A DNA stretch of 9,799 nt from an uncultured Haloferula sp. (GCA_946481625.1 CAMLOZ010000086.1:1-9799); one strand, 5' to 3'; shown: positions 1 through 7,148, counted from the first letter of the stretch. Notes: generated by a model from the sequence alone, not told the origin. A program made the numbers and translations.

Positions 1-879
1 GAACGGCTTGGATCTCGGCGACGATGGCGAGGGCGATGGTGGCGGGATGGTGGCCGCCGAGGTCGAGGCCGACGGGAGCGTGGAAGCGGTCGGTGATCGC
101 GGGGTCTTCGAGCAGGCCGAGCGAGCCGAGTTCGGCAAGGAGGGTTTCGCGGCGGCGGCGGGAGCCGAGGAGGCCGAGGTAGCCGTAGCCCGCGGGCAGG
201 ATCTCGCGGAGAAAGGCGAGGTCGGTGGCGAGATGATGGGTCATCACCAGAACGGCGGTGAGCGGATCGGGGCGGAAGGTGGCGGTGAAGTCCGGCGAAG
301 CGAGCGAGACGACGGATTCCCCGGCGACGCTGGGAGTCTCGGGGAGCATGCGGGCGTCACGCAGGACTCGGTGGCGCTCCCAGCCGAGGGAGGCGGCGAA
401 GGCGAGGACGGGATCGATGTCGGGGGTCCAGCCGACGACGACGAGGCGGGGCGGCGGGGCGACCTTTTCGAGGAGTTCGCCGGGGGCGGTCTTCGAGTCG
501 ATGCGGGTGCCGGAGGGGCCGGTGACGAGGGCGAGGGATTGACGGGTGCGGAGGGTGGACTCGATCGTGGCGGGAAGAGCCGGATCGAGGGCTTCGATGA
601 GGATGTGGAGTTTGCCGGGGCAGCCGAAGTGCGGGCGGGTGTCGATCGCGATGCGCTCCGGGGTGCCGGTTTCGAGAACTCGGCGGGCAGTGCGGGCGAT
701 GCCTTCCTCAAGGCAGCCGCCACTGAGGGAGCCGGTGAAGGCACCGTCGGGGGCGACGAGCATGCGGGCACCGGGCTGCCGGTAACTGGAGCCTTCGCGG
801 GCGACGAGGGTGGCGAGGGCGAGTCTTCCGCCGGAGTGTTTTCGGGCGAAGTCGAAGAGGAAGGGCCAGTCGCTCATTG
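1..879 (-). CDS. XdhC/CoxI-family molybdenum-hydroxylase maturation protein (3' end cut by window)
   Basis: The family binds molybdenum cofactor, protects it during sulfuration and helps insert it into xanthine-dehydrogenase-type enzymes in the cytoplasm. 293 residues are visible with no stop before position 1; by family length only about 5-20 residues are missing. The N-terminal XdhC/CoxI domain (about 10-97) carries GSSYRQPGARMLV (29-41), SGGCLEE (52-58) and FGCPGKLHILIE (84-95). The C-terminal Rossmann-like domain (about 142-292) carries VMTHHLATDLAFL (211-223), GYLGLLGSRRRRE (232-244) and HAPVGLDLG (266-274). The usual glycine-rich GAGxDA-type loop after the first strand reads GWTPDID (149-155), which is odd. 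The start is the only ATG before the domain; no Shine-Dalgarno is visible. It lies 97 bp downstream of the large Mo-binding subunit on the same strand, which supports a role in maturing that enzyme. The family call is firm; cofactor binding by the altered loop is uncertain. Confidence 0.9.
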
Positions 880-976
880 GTCTGAATTGCTAATTACTAA
901 GCACTAATTTTCAAACCGGAGTGCGCTTCGCGGTCAGAGAATCCTTGGCCCCCGCCCCCTGGCCACTGACCCCTTT

Positions 977-3163
977 TCATCCCCAGCTTAGATCCTGTTT
1001 CACAAGCGGCAAGGTGCGGATGCGTTTGCCGGTGGCCGCGAAGATCGCGTTGGTGATGGCGGGAGCGGTGGGTGGCAGAGCGGGTTCGCCGAGGCCGGTG
1101 GGCGGGAAGTCGGACTTGGCGAAATGGACTTCGACTTGCGGGGCGTCCTTGATGGTGAGGAGCGGGTATTCGTGGAAGTTCGTCTGCTGGACGGCTCCGT
1201 TCTCGACGAGGATTTCCTGGAACCAGGCGGCGCTGAGGCCGTCGATCATGGAGCCCTGGACCTGGTTCTCGGCTCCGCTGAGGTTCATGATGGGACCGAC
1301 ATCACAGGCGGCGCTGAGCTTGTTGACCTTGAGCTTGCCGTCCTTGCTGACCGTGACATCGGCGACGACAGCGACGTAGCCGAGATGGCTGAAGTGGAAG
1401 GCGATTCCCCTGCCCCGTCCGGATTCGAGCTTCTCGCCCCAGCCGGACTTCTCGGCGACGAGGCGGAGGACGCCTTTCATGCGGGTGGCATTGTAGGGCG
1501 TACCGCGGCCGCCGCTGGCGGGGACTTCGCGGTCGTCGCCCAAGAGCTCCAAGCGGAACTCGAGCGGATCCTTCTTGGCGGCGTGCGCCATCTCGTCGAT
1601 GAAGCTCTGGATCGCCCAGGCGAGGGCGCAGGAGCCGGGCGCGCGCCACCAGCCGAGCGGGGTATTGCTGGGGAAGATGGTGCGTTCGAGAAGGAGGTTC
1701 GGGACGAAGCGGCTGGGGAATTCGTCGCCGCCGAGGTCGGCGCCGTTGCCGGTGCGTTCGTCGCTGTTGAGGCCGAAGGTCACGAAATGGTCGGCCCAGG
1801 TGGCGAGCTTGCCGGAGTCATCGAGGCGGCCGCGGAAGTGGTGCCAGCCGCCGGCGCGGTAGTAGTCGTGGGCGAGATCCTGCTCGCGGGTCCAGGTGAC
1901 CTTGACCGGCGTGCCTTCCAGCTTCTGCGCGATGGCGGCGCACTCGATCATGAAGTCGCCCATGAGGCGTCGGCCGAAGCCGCCGCCGATGCGGGTCATG
2001 TGGATGGTGATCTTGTCCTTGCCAATCTTGAGTGCCTTCGCGATGCCATCGAGGGCTCCGCCGGGGTTCTGGGTGGGTGCCCAGATCTCGACGGCACCGT
2101 CCTTGAAGACGGCGGTGCAATTCTGGGGTTCGAGATTCGCGTGGGAGAGGTGCGGGTAGTGGTAGGTGCCCGAGACGGTCTTGCCATCGTCGGGGAAGTC
2201 GGGCGTGCCGGTCTTGCGGATCTCGCTGGCGGCCTTGCCTTCCTTCATCACCTCCGCGGCCTTCGCGGCGTGGGCGGCGAAGCTTTCCCTGGCATCGGAT
2301 TCCCATTCAACCTTGAGGGCCTTCCTCGCCTGGAAGGTCGACCAGGTATCGACGCCGATGATGGCGATGCCCGGCAGCAGGCCGTAGTGGTCGCCGGTGC
2401 CCTCGATGACGAAGGCATCGGTCACGCCGGGGAGCTTCTTGATCTCGTCGAGGTTGGCTTCCTTCACCTTGCCGGTGAAGACGGGGCAGCGGACGTAGCT
2501 GGCGTACTTGAGGCCGGGCGGTTTCTGGTCGATGCCGAAGAGCGGCTGGCCGGTGACGATCTTGGGATTGTCCACGCCGCCGATGCGCTTGCCGAGGAGC
2601 TTGAAGTCCGCGACCTTCTTGAGAGCGACCGAGTTCTCGTCGGGGACGGGGAGCTTCGAGGCGGCGGTGGCGAGGGCACCGTAGGAGAGTTTCTTGCCGC
2701 TGGACTTGTGGACCACCTCGCCGGCGACGGCCTCGCACTCGGAGGCGGGGACATCCCATTCCTTCGAGGCGGCTTCGACCAGCATGGTGCGGGCGATGGC
2801 ACCCATCTTACGGTGCTTATCGTAGTTCGTGGGGGTGGACATGCTGCCACCGGCGACCTGGCGGCCGTAGGCTTTCTCGTTCACCGGGGCTTGTTCGACG
2901 GTGACCTTTTCCCAAGGGATCTCGAGTTCCTCGGCGACGATCATCGGGAGCGAGGTCTTGATGCCCTGGCCGACTTCGGGGTTCTTGGCGAAGATGGTGA
3001 CCGCGCCTTCCGGGGTGATGCGGAGGTAAGCGTTCGGCGAGAAGGCCCCGGACGCGGCGTCGGCGGCATTCGCGGGGAAAGAGCCGAGGAAGAAGCCGCC
3101 GCCGGCGAGGGCGCTGATGCGGAAGAAGCCGCGGCGGTCGAGGGAATCGAGGGTGGCACTCAT
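977..3163 (-). CDS. Molybdopterin-binding large subunit, isoquinoline 1-oxidoreductase beta (IorB)-type, Tat-exported
   Basis: This is the catalytic subunit of a xanthine-oxidase-family molybdenum hydroxylase, which uses water to hydroxylate an aldehyde or N-heterocycle. It has 728 residues, usual for the IorB group. A Tat signal is clear: DRRGFFRIS (9-17), a hydrophobic stretch and a likely cut near PANAADA (30-36). The IorB-type N-terminal Mo-domain follows ([11 protein letters not shown] 64-74; QVAGGSMST 102-110), then the hammerhead domain (about 205-290) and two Mo-cofactor domains with HANLEPQ (341-347), GGGFGRR (393-399), GWWRAPG (504-510) and QGSMIDG (636-642). [14 protein letters not shown] (690-703) holds the expected catalytic Glu693. 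The ATG overlaps the stop of the small subunit by 4 nt, which fixes the start and implies translational coupling. The longer open frame upstream only reads the small-subunit gene out of frame. The substrate cannot be deduced; no FAD subunit or cytochrome is nearby. Confidence 0.95.
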   Translation of the reverse strand: MSATLDSLDRRGFFRISALAGGGFFLGSFPANAADAASGAFSPNAYLRITPEGAVTIFAKNPEVGQGIKTSLPMIVAEELEIPWEKVTVEQAPVNEKAYGRQVAGGSMSTPTNYDKHRKMGAIARTMLVEAASKEWDVPASECEAVAGEVVHKSSGKKLSYGALATAASKLPVPDENSVALKKVADFKLLGKRIGGVDNPKIVTGQPLFGIDQKPPGLKYASYVRCPVFTGKVKEANLDEIKKLPGVTDAFVIEGTGDHYGLLPGIAIIGVDTWSTFQARKALKVEWESDARESFAAHAAKAAEVMKEGKAASEIRKTGTPDFPDDGKTVSGTYHYPHLSHANLEPQNCTAVFKDGAVEIWAPTQNPGGALDGIAKALKIGKDKITIHMTRIGGGFGRRLMGDFMIECAAIAQKLEGTPVKVTWTREQDLAHDYYRAGGWHHFRGRLDDSGKLATWADHFVTFGLNSDERTGNGADLGGDEFPSRFVPNLLLERTIFPSNTPLGWWRAPGSCALAWAIQSFIDEMAHAAKKDPLEFRLELLGDDREVPASGGRGTPYNATRMKGVLRLVAEKSGWGEKLESGRGRGIAFHFSHLGYVAVVADVTVSKDGKLKVNKLSAACDVGPIMNLSGAENQVQGSMIDGLSAAWFQEILVENGAVQQTNFHEYPLLTIKDAPQVEVHFAKSDFPPTGLGEPALPPTAPAITNAIFAATGKRIRTLPLVKQDLSWG

Positions 3164-3618
3164 TGGTCGGCGGCGGTGTGGATGGCTTGGCGGATGCGGG
3201 AGTAGGTGGCGCAGCGGCAGAGGTTGCCGGACATGGCGGCGTCGATGTCGGCATCGGTGGGCTTGGGCTTCTCTTTGAGGAGGGCGGCGGCGCACATGAT
3301 CTGGCCGGCTTGGCAGTAGCCGCACTGGGCGACATCGAGATCGCACCAGACCTGCTGGAGGGCGGTGAGTTTACCGTCCTGCGCGAGGCCTTCGATAGTA
3401 GTGACCTCCTTGTCACCGACGGCGGAAACGGGGAGCGTGCAGGAGCGGACTGCCTGGCCATCGACATGGACAGTGCAAGCGCCGCAGAGGGCCATGCCGC
3501 AGCCGAATTTCGCGCCGACGAGGTCGAGGTGATCGCGGAGGACCCAGAGTAGCGGGGTGTCTTCGGCGACCTCCGCCTGGCGAGCCCGGCCGTTGACGTT
3601 GAGGGTGAAGGTTTTCAT
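3160..3618 (-). CDS. [2Fe-2S] small subunit of molybdenum hydroxylase (IorA/CoxS type)
   Basis: This is the electron-transfer subunit that pairs with the large Mo subunit encoded immediately downstream. It has 152 residues, the normal length for IorA/CoxS-like proteins. Residues 1-75 form a plant-type ferredoxin domain with cluster ligands Cys40, Cys45, Cys48 and Cys60 ([10 protein letters not shown], 39-48). Residues 80-148 form the [2Fe-2S]-binding helical domain with Cys99, Cys102, Cys134 and Cys136 (CGYCQAGQ and GNLCRC). All eight expected cysteines are present. There is no signal peptide, so export is likely as a folded complex through the Tat signal on the partner. The start at [10 protein letters not shown] matches the family; the open frame extends upstream, but that part is low-complexity Pro/Arg-rich and unlike the family. 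The last four bases overlap the next start (ATGA). It is the first gene of the operon, with a 336-bp untranslated spacer upstream. Confidence 0.95.
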   Translation of the reverse strand: MKTFTLNVNGRARQAEVAEDTPLLWVLRDHLDLVGAKFGCGMALCGACTVHVDGQAVRSCTLPVSAVGDKEVTTIEGLAQDGKLTALQQVWCDLDVAQCGYCQAGQIMCAAALLKEKPKPTDADIDAAMSGNLCRCATYSRIRQAIHTAADQ

Positions 3619-3782
3619 GGCGTATGGGATGGAAGAGTAGGCGTTTCCGGAGATTGGGCAGGGAAAAAATGCCGGCGGGGCGAGGACGAGGGGTGGGAGA
3701 AGGATCGCGGGGGTTTGTTCCGGGATTTTGGGAAGGGAGATTTTTTCAAGGGCGGGAGGAGAAGGCTGGCTTTGCCGGGACT

Positions 3783-3815
3783 TTGTTCCCCTTTCGGCCG
3801 CGACAGAGGGAACAA
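3783..3815. repeat. Inverted repeat, 8-bp perfect arms
   Basis: TTGTTCCC (3783-3790) pairs perfectly with GGGAACAA (3808-3815) around a 17-nt spacer that itself contains the palindrome CGGCCG. It sits about 165 bp upstream of the small Mo-hydroxylase subunit and about 140 bp past the ygfZ stop. No T-run follows on the minus strand, so it is not a classical terminator. It could be an operator or part of a repeated element. Confidence 0.5.
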
Positions 3816-3854
3816 GCAGGGCAAGCGCTTCCATCCGGGACGGGCCGCGCGGGG

Positions 3855-3895
3855 GCGCGCAGCACCCTGCCCATGGACGCAGGCACGCCGCGCGC
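3855..3895. repeat. Compound GC-rich hairpin between ygfZ and the Mo operon
   Basis: Outer arms GCGCGC (3855-3860 and 3890-3895) enclose inner arms CCTGC (3866-3870) and GCAGG (3879-3883), leaving the loop CCATGGAC. The transcript of either strand could fold into an interrupted stem. It lies 60-100 bp past the ygfZ stop, where a structured 3' end would be expected, but it lacks a U-tract. Part of the pairing could come from high GC alone. Confidence 0.35.
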
Positions 3896-3954
3896 TTCAA
3901 CAAGATCCCCGGCGCGGTTTACCGGAGGCTGCGGGAGGCAGATGCGTCCCGGAG

Positions 3955-4767
3955 CTAGAGGGCGACGGCTTGCTTGCCGTTGGCGGAGAACTCTCCTGCC
4001 CCGAAGGCGGATTTCTCGAGGTAGCCGAGGGCGGGGAAGCGGAGGGTGGCTTTGTCCGGGAGGGGCGAGACGCTGGTTAGAATGCCAGCTTCCTTGCCTT
4101 CGGTGGTCAGCAGGGAATCGCCGGATTTGGCGCCTTCTTCGACGAGGAAGGGGGTGAGGCGGCGGTTTACTTTCCCGGCGGTCTTGATGCGGGAGAGGAC
4201 CTCTTGGCCGATGTAGCAGCCTTTGTGATAGGAGATGGCGCTGCGGTCCAAGCCGGCTTCCGGGGGGAGGATGCCGGGAGTGAGTTCCTTGCCCCACGCG
4301 GGGATCCTGGCGGCGATGCGGAGTGCTTCGGCTTCGTCATCGGACAAGGGGGGAATGGAGCAGGTTTCGGTGGCGGGAAGCCAGAGGTCGTAGCCTTCAC
4401 TGCCGAGGCGGTTGGCGCGGCGGGTGAGGCCGGAGGAAGGCTCGGGGGTTTCGACGAGGTGGTAGAGGCTCCACTCCTGGGAGAGGTTTTCCATCTCGGC
4501 ATCGTCGGCGATGAGGTAGCGGCCGAGGCGGGTTTCGAGTTCGTCTTCGAGTTCCACGGGGGCTTCGAGCCAGATGGAATCGCCGGAGCCGCGGAAGACG
4601 TGGACGAAGGCCTGGAGACGGCCTTTGGCATCGGTGACGCAGGCGGGTAGCGCGGCGTCGGCGAGATTGCGGACGTCCTGGGTGAGCTGGCCGTTGAGGT
4701 AGCGGACGGCGTCCGGGCCGTGAAAGGAGAAGAGGGCGCGGCGGCCAAGCGGGAGAGCGCGGCTCAT
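3955..4767 (-). CDS. ygfZ: YgfZ-type folate-binding protein (GcvT-like fold), Fe-S enzyme support
   Basis: YgfZ is a cytoplasmic tetrahydrofolate-binding relative of the glycine-cleavage T protein, needed for full activity of several Fe-S enzymes such as MiaB. It has 270 residues, close to the family norm. The N-terminal fold shows LFSFHGPDAVRYLNGQLTQD (12-31), VTDAKGRLQAFVHV (44-57) and the following GcvT-like segment. The diagnostic signature KGCYIGQE is at 182-189 with the essential Cys184, followed by the C-terminal barrel (about 200-265). This signature separates it from the true T protein; no other glycine-cleavage gene is in the window. The ATG lies inside the 10-bp palindrome CTCATATGAG (4763-4772). 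It starts 70 bp downstream of the dehydrogenase stop on the same strand, so co-transcription is plausible. The [2Fe-2S] operon follows after 336 bp. Confidence 0.93.
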   Translation of the reverse strand: MSRALPLGRRALFSFHGPDAVRYLNGQLTQDVRNLADAALPACVTDAKGRLQAFVHVFRGSGDSIWLEAPVELEDELETRLGRYLIADDAEMENLSQEWSLYHLVETPEPSSGLTRRANRLGSEGYDLWLPATETCSIPPLSDDEAEALRIAARIPAWGKELTPGILPPEAGLDRSAISYHKGCYIGQEVLSRIKTAGKVNRRLTPFLVEEGAKSGDSLLTTEGKEAGILTSVSPLPDKATLRFPALGYLEKSAFGAGEFSANGKQAVAL

Positions 4768-4837
4768 ATGAGTCGAAGTTTGTCCGATGGGATCGCCGCG
4801 GTGACGACAGGTTCGGCGCGGATTGTCGGATCCGGGA

Positions 4838-5734
4838 TCATGCCTTGAGGTAAGGGGCGGCGAGGGCGGAGTAGTCTTTTTCCGCGAGGCCTTGTTCGCA
4901 GAGTTCGGCCATGCGGGCGGAGACGGCGCGGATGGCGGGGGTATCGAGACCGGCTCCGGCGGCGAGGTCGAGGACGTAGCGGCTGTCCTTGAGCATGTTC
5001 GCCAGCGAGAAGTGGGTGTCGAAATCGCCCGTGGCCATCGTGGGCAATTTCATGGCGGCGAGGACGGAACCGGAGGCATTCATGCCCACGGCTTGGGTGA
5101 GAGCGGCGGGTGAGATGCCGTGGCAGGTGGCGGTCGCCAATGCCTCGGCCAAGGCCTGTACGGTGCAGGCCGAGATCAGGTTGGTGACGAGCTTCATGAT
5201 GGTGGCCGTCCCGGCCTCGCCGCAGCGCAGCACGGCCTTGCCGCTTTTCAGGAGGACCGGCTCAACCTTGTCGATCCATTCGGCAGGGCCACCGGCGTAG
5301 TAAACGAGTCCTGCGCCCGCAGCGGCTTCACGGCTGCCGGTGAAAGGGCAATCGAGGAAGACGACGCCCTTTGCGGCGCATTCGGAGGCAAGCCATTGGG
5401 TGGTGGCAAGGTCGATGGTCGAGTGATTGACGAGAAGGCGTCCCTCGAAGGGCTGGGCGAGGACTTTTAAGGCGACCTCGCGCACGGCGGCGCTGTCCTT
5501 CAGGTAGAGGAGGACGAGGTTGGCGTCGGCAACCGCTTGCTCGACGGTGGGAAGTTCGCCGGGAAGGCCCTTGGGGGTGCGGTTCCAGGTGGTAACGGCA
5601 GCAATCGGGGGCCGGGAATGTCCTCCCTCCTCAGGGCTGTCGCCGGAGTAGGCCGCCGCGGCTTGTTGGAGATTCTTCGCCGCGCGCGAGCCGATGATGC
5701 CCAGACCGAGCACCGCGATGTTCCAGGAAGTCAT
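4838..5734 (-). CDS. NAD(P)-dependent oxidoreductase of the 3-hydroxyisobutyrate dehydrogenase / beta-hydroxyacid dehydrogenase family
   Basis: The family oxidises beta-hydroxyacids or reduces their semialdehydes with NAD(P) in the cytoplasm; some members are imine reductases. It has 298 residues, a normal length. The Rossmann domain starts at once with AVLGLGIIGSRAAKNL (7-22). About 18 extra residues (roughly 25-43, rich in Gly, Ser, Glu and Pro) sit before WNRTP (50-54), where related enzymes have a short loop. NHSTIDLATTQ (103-113) matches the conserved STxxP-like region. The substrate loop reads DCPFTGSREAAAGAG (128-142) rather than the usual DAPVSGG form. The catalytic lysine is Lys181 in MKLVTN, with Asn185 and KDSRYVLDL (249-257). 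The start is set by the 4-nt ATGA overlap with the gene before it; the open frame upstream is a shadow of that gene. The family is certain, the substrate unknown. Confidence 0.93.
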   Translation of the reverse strand: MTSWNIAVLGLGIIGSRAAKNLQQAAAAYSGDSPEEGGHSRPPIAAVTTWNRTPKGLPGELPTVEQAVADANLVLLYLKDSAAVREVALKVLAQPFEGRLLVNHSTIDLATTQWLASECAAKGVVFLDCPFTGSREAAAGAGLVYYAGGPAEWIDKVEPVLLKSGKAVLRCGEAGTATIMKLVTNLISACTVQALAEALATATCHGISPAALTQAVGMNASGSVLAAMKLPTMATGDFDTHFSLANMLKDSRYVLDLAAGAGLDTPAIRAVSARMAELCEQGLAEKDYSALAAPYLKA

Positions 5735-6570
5735 TGCCCTTGCTGACGCTGGAGAGCCAGATCGACAAGCTTTGTCGCCTCCGCATGGATGGCGGCCATG
5801 CGCTCCTGCGTGACGGGGTTGCCGTCCACGACCATTTCGGTGCGGAGGTTCGAGAGGATCTCCTGCATCGAGACGAAATTGGGGCGCTCGGAGATGCGGG
5901 GCTCGAGGCCGCTGATCACCGATGAATAGTAGTCGGCGATGTCCTCTCGCATCACGTGCTTGGCGCGCTCCGGGCTGAACTGGTTCGCCACGGCGCTGGA
6001 CGATACCTGGAGGGCGCGGGCCCAACCGCCCAGGGAGATCAAGTGCGCGAGGTCCGGATCGCGCAGGGATACGAGTTCGAGTTCCACGTCCTTCTGGGTC
6101 GCGGCGAGTTCCTTTTTGAGCTGGGGCACGTCCTGCTTGCGGGCGCTTTCCAGCAGGCTCGCGGCGTGGCGGTTCACTTTCTCGCCCGCGCCGAGGGCCT
6201 TGCCGTAGCGCGTGAGGTCCGCCGCCATGCTCTCCACCTTGCCGAGTTCGCCCGCCTGCACGATGAGGAAGCCATCGGCAATGAGGAAGCCGAGTTCGAC
6301 GGCGAGGTCGGCACGGTTCAGCGGCATCTTCGCGGCGGGATCGCGCTGGAACTTGAGAATCGGCAAAGGCGCGAGGGCTTCGAGCGATTCGAAGATTTTC
6401 GAGATGGAAGGGGCGGTGAATTCATTCACCGCGAGTTCTTCGCGGACGTGGGGATCGTCGAGCAGATCCGCCGGAACGGTGGCCTTGCCTTCCTCCTCTT
6501 GGGCATGGAGGGGAAACGCGAGAAACGCCGCACCCAGCACGGCTGCCATCAAAGGACGAATCGGAGTCAC
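5731..6570 (-). CDS. Secreted or periplasmic protein of unknown function, helix-rich
   Basis: I recognise no domain. From the GTG at 6570 it has 279 residues: an N-terminus with one Arg, then MAAVLGAAFLAFPLHAQ, a good Sec signal with a cut after HAQ or AHA-like residues, then an acidic linker (EEEGKATVPADLLDDP). The mature part is helical, Ala/Leu/Glu/Lys-rich, with a stretch around KKELAATQKDVELELVSLRD that could form a coiled coil. The start is uncertain: ATG at 6549 (272 residues) has no charge before the hydrophobic core, whereas the GTG gives PIR; TTG at 6633 gives 300. Coding bias is strong across the body. The stop overlaps the dehydrogenase start by 4 nt, so the two are probably translated together, although one is exported and the other is a cytoplasmic enzyme. 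It is the first gene of this minus-strand cluster. Confidence 0.8.
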   Translation of the reverse strand: MTPIRPLMAAVLGAAFLAFPLHAQEEEGKATVPADLLDDPHVREELAVNEFTAPSISKIFESLEALAPLPILKFQRDPAAKMPLNRADLAVELGFLIADGFLIVQAGELGKVESMAADLTRYGKALGAGEKVNRHAASLLESARKQDVPQLKKELAATQKDVELELVSLRDPDLAHLISLGGWARALQVSSSAVANQFSPERAKHVMREDIADYYSSVISGLEPRISERPNFVSMQEILSNLRTEMVVDGNPVTQERMAAIHAEATKLVDLALQRQQGQ

Positions 6571-6908
6571 GGAATCAATGCTGGCATCGCTGCACGCGGA
6601 GCGCAACGGGCAAACGGGGGAGGAAATCACCAATCACCATTCTTTAAATCATCAATCGAAGTGCCACTGCGCGGGAAGGGCGTGAAAGGGGACCTCCCCT
6701 GCCCTACGCGATTACGTAATGGCCTGATAATCCGGGATCCCTAATAGTGAGGACGACCAAGGAAGACATCCCCAGTCTTTCGAGGTCTGCTTGGCAACTA
6801 ACCCCCTACCCCCGATCCCCCATGACGACTCTGGAAAGATCGTTTGAGGATGCCCCCGCGCTTCCTTTCCTCCCGCTTCAGTCTGGAAACCCGTATTCGC
6901 TGCGTGCG
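6571..6908. other. Divergent spacer between the secreted-protein gene and the small plus-strand gene
   Basis: These 338 bp must hold divergent promoters. An open frame on the plus strand reaches back to ATG 6822 or earlier, but third-position GC falls to background upstream of about 6909, so I treat it as leader. Visible elements are the perfect 10-bp palindrome ATTACGTAAT (6711-6720) and the hairpin AAGAC/GTCTT (6763-6767 and 6775-6779, 7-nt loop). A C-rich stretch (about 6800-6820) precedes the alternative ATG at 6822. I see no -35/-10 pair I would defend. Confidence 0.5.
6711..6720. promoter_or_regulatory. Perfect 10-bp palindrome ATTACGTAAT, possible operator
   Basis: ATTACGTAAT is fully self-complementary and AT-rich inside a GC-rich window. 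It lies between two divergently transcribed genes, about 140 bp before the minus-strand start and 198 bp before the plus-strand start. The location suits a regulator site, but a 10-bp palindrome is short and no regulator gene is beside it. Confidence 0.3.
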
Positions 6909-7148
6909 ATGCTGGCATTTCCTCCCACCCGGACCAATCGCAGGCGCCGCCGTCCGCCCTTGGCGATGGCCCTGGTGTGCTTGCTGTCATCGACGAGCGC
7001 GCTGATCACCAGTTCTTCGGAGGTCGAAGCCGAGATGACCGCGATGGTGCCGACGATCCGCAAGACGGTGGAGAACGCCCGCACGGCGATGATCGGCTCG
7101 GAACGCGAGCGCGGCCAGATGAGCTTCAACGACGCGGGTTTCCGCTGA
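6909..7148 (+). CDS. Small secreted or membrane-anchored protein, Arg-rich N-terminus, unknown function
   Basis: It has 79 residues and no recognisable family. Residues 1-16 include a run of Arg (NRRRRRPP, 10-17), then a hydrophobic segment (LAMALVCLLSSTSALI, 18-33), giving either a Sec signal or an N-in membrane anchor. The remaining about 45 residues are polar and helical (VEAEMTAMVPTIRKTVENAR, 39-58) and end in RGQMSFNDAGFR. From about 6940 to the stop nearly every codon ends in G or C, far above chance and on this strand only. That is the main evidence that it is real and that the antisense frame is not. ATG 6909 is preferred because the bias fades upstream; ATG 6822 in the same frame would add 29 residues. 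A strong hairpin begins 25 nt after the stop. No partner gene is evident; neighbours are divergent and convergent. Confidence 0.65.
   Translation: MLAFPPTRTNRRRRRPPLAMALVCLLSSTSALITSSSEVEAEMTAMVPTIRKTVENARTAMIGSERERGQMSFNDAGFR

Larger units (their letters stand above)
3619..3954. other. Non-coding spacer between ygfZ and the Mo-hydroxylase operon, palindrome-rich
   Basis: No convincing gene lies in these 336 bp. Short frames exist on both strands, but the third-position GC bias is patchy and none resembles a family I know. About 3660-3780 is purine-rich on the plus strand with runs of three or more G at 3722-3724, 3730-3732, 3735-3737, 3750-3752 and 3754-3756. The half nearer ygfZ (about 3780-3900) carries two inverted repeats listed separately and the 8-bp palindrome AAGCGCTT (about 3823-3830). 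The spacer must hold the operon promoter, but I see no convincing -35/-10 pair. The paired palindromes next to a GC-rich core could be a dispersed intergenic repeat or the structured end of the ygfZ transcript. Confidence 0.55.

Noticed and set aside
8..907. A 299-codon plus-strand open frame opposite the XdhC-like gene
   Set aside because: Its composition is Gly/Ala/Glu-rich low complexity, and the minus strand matches XdhC/CoxI motifs throughout.
1124..3205. A 693-codon open frame on the plus strand, antisense to the large Mo subunit
   Set aside because: It is rich in Gly, Ala, Glu and Asp with no domain, while the minus strand encodes a complete, motif-bearing protein. Long antisense frames are expected in GC-rich DNA with biased third positions.
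3722..3756. G-quadruplex in the spacer upstream of the Mo operon
   Set aside because: Five GGG runs are present, but using any four of them includes a 12-nt loop, so folding is doubtful. It may be ordinary purine-rich DNA.
3163..3903. N-terminal extensions of the Mo-hydroxylase large and small subunits
   Set aside because: The large-subunit extension only reads the small-subunit gene out of frame, and the small-subunit extension is Pro/Arg-rich without family similarity. The 4-nt overlap and family N-termini fix the shorter starts.
3728..3958. A 76-residue plus-strand frame ending in a plausible [20 protein letters not shown] tail
   Set aside because: It starts at TTG, has poor third-position bias over its first third, and overlaps the palindromes. 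A decayed coding remnant cannot be excluded, but it is not supported as a gene.
3955..4767. Glycine-cleavage T protein (GcvT)
   Set aside because: Length 270 and the KGCYIGQE signature mark YgfZ; GcvT is longer and lacks that cysteine motif.
4763..4772. CTCATATGAG palindrome over the ygfZ start
   Set aside because: It is short and contains the start codon itself. There is no second site or conservation evidence, so it is most likely chance.
6878..7129. An 83-residue minus-strand frame that looks protein-like, opposite the small secreted protein
   Set aside because: The plus-strand frame has almost uniform G/C third positions and a hairpin after its stop. The antisense frame is the expected shadow of that bias.
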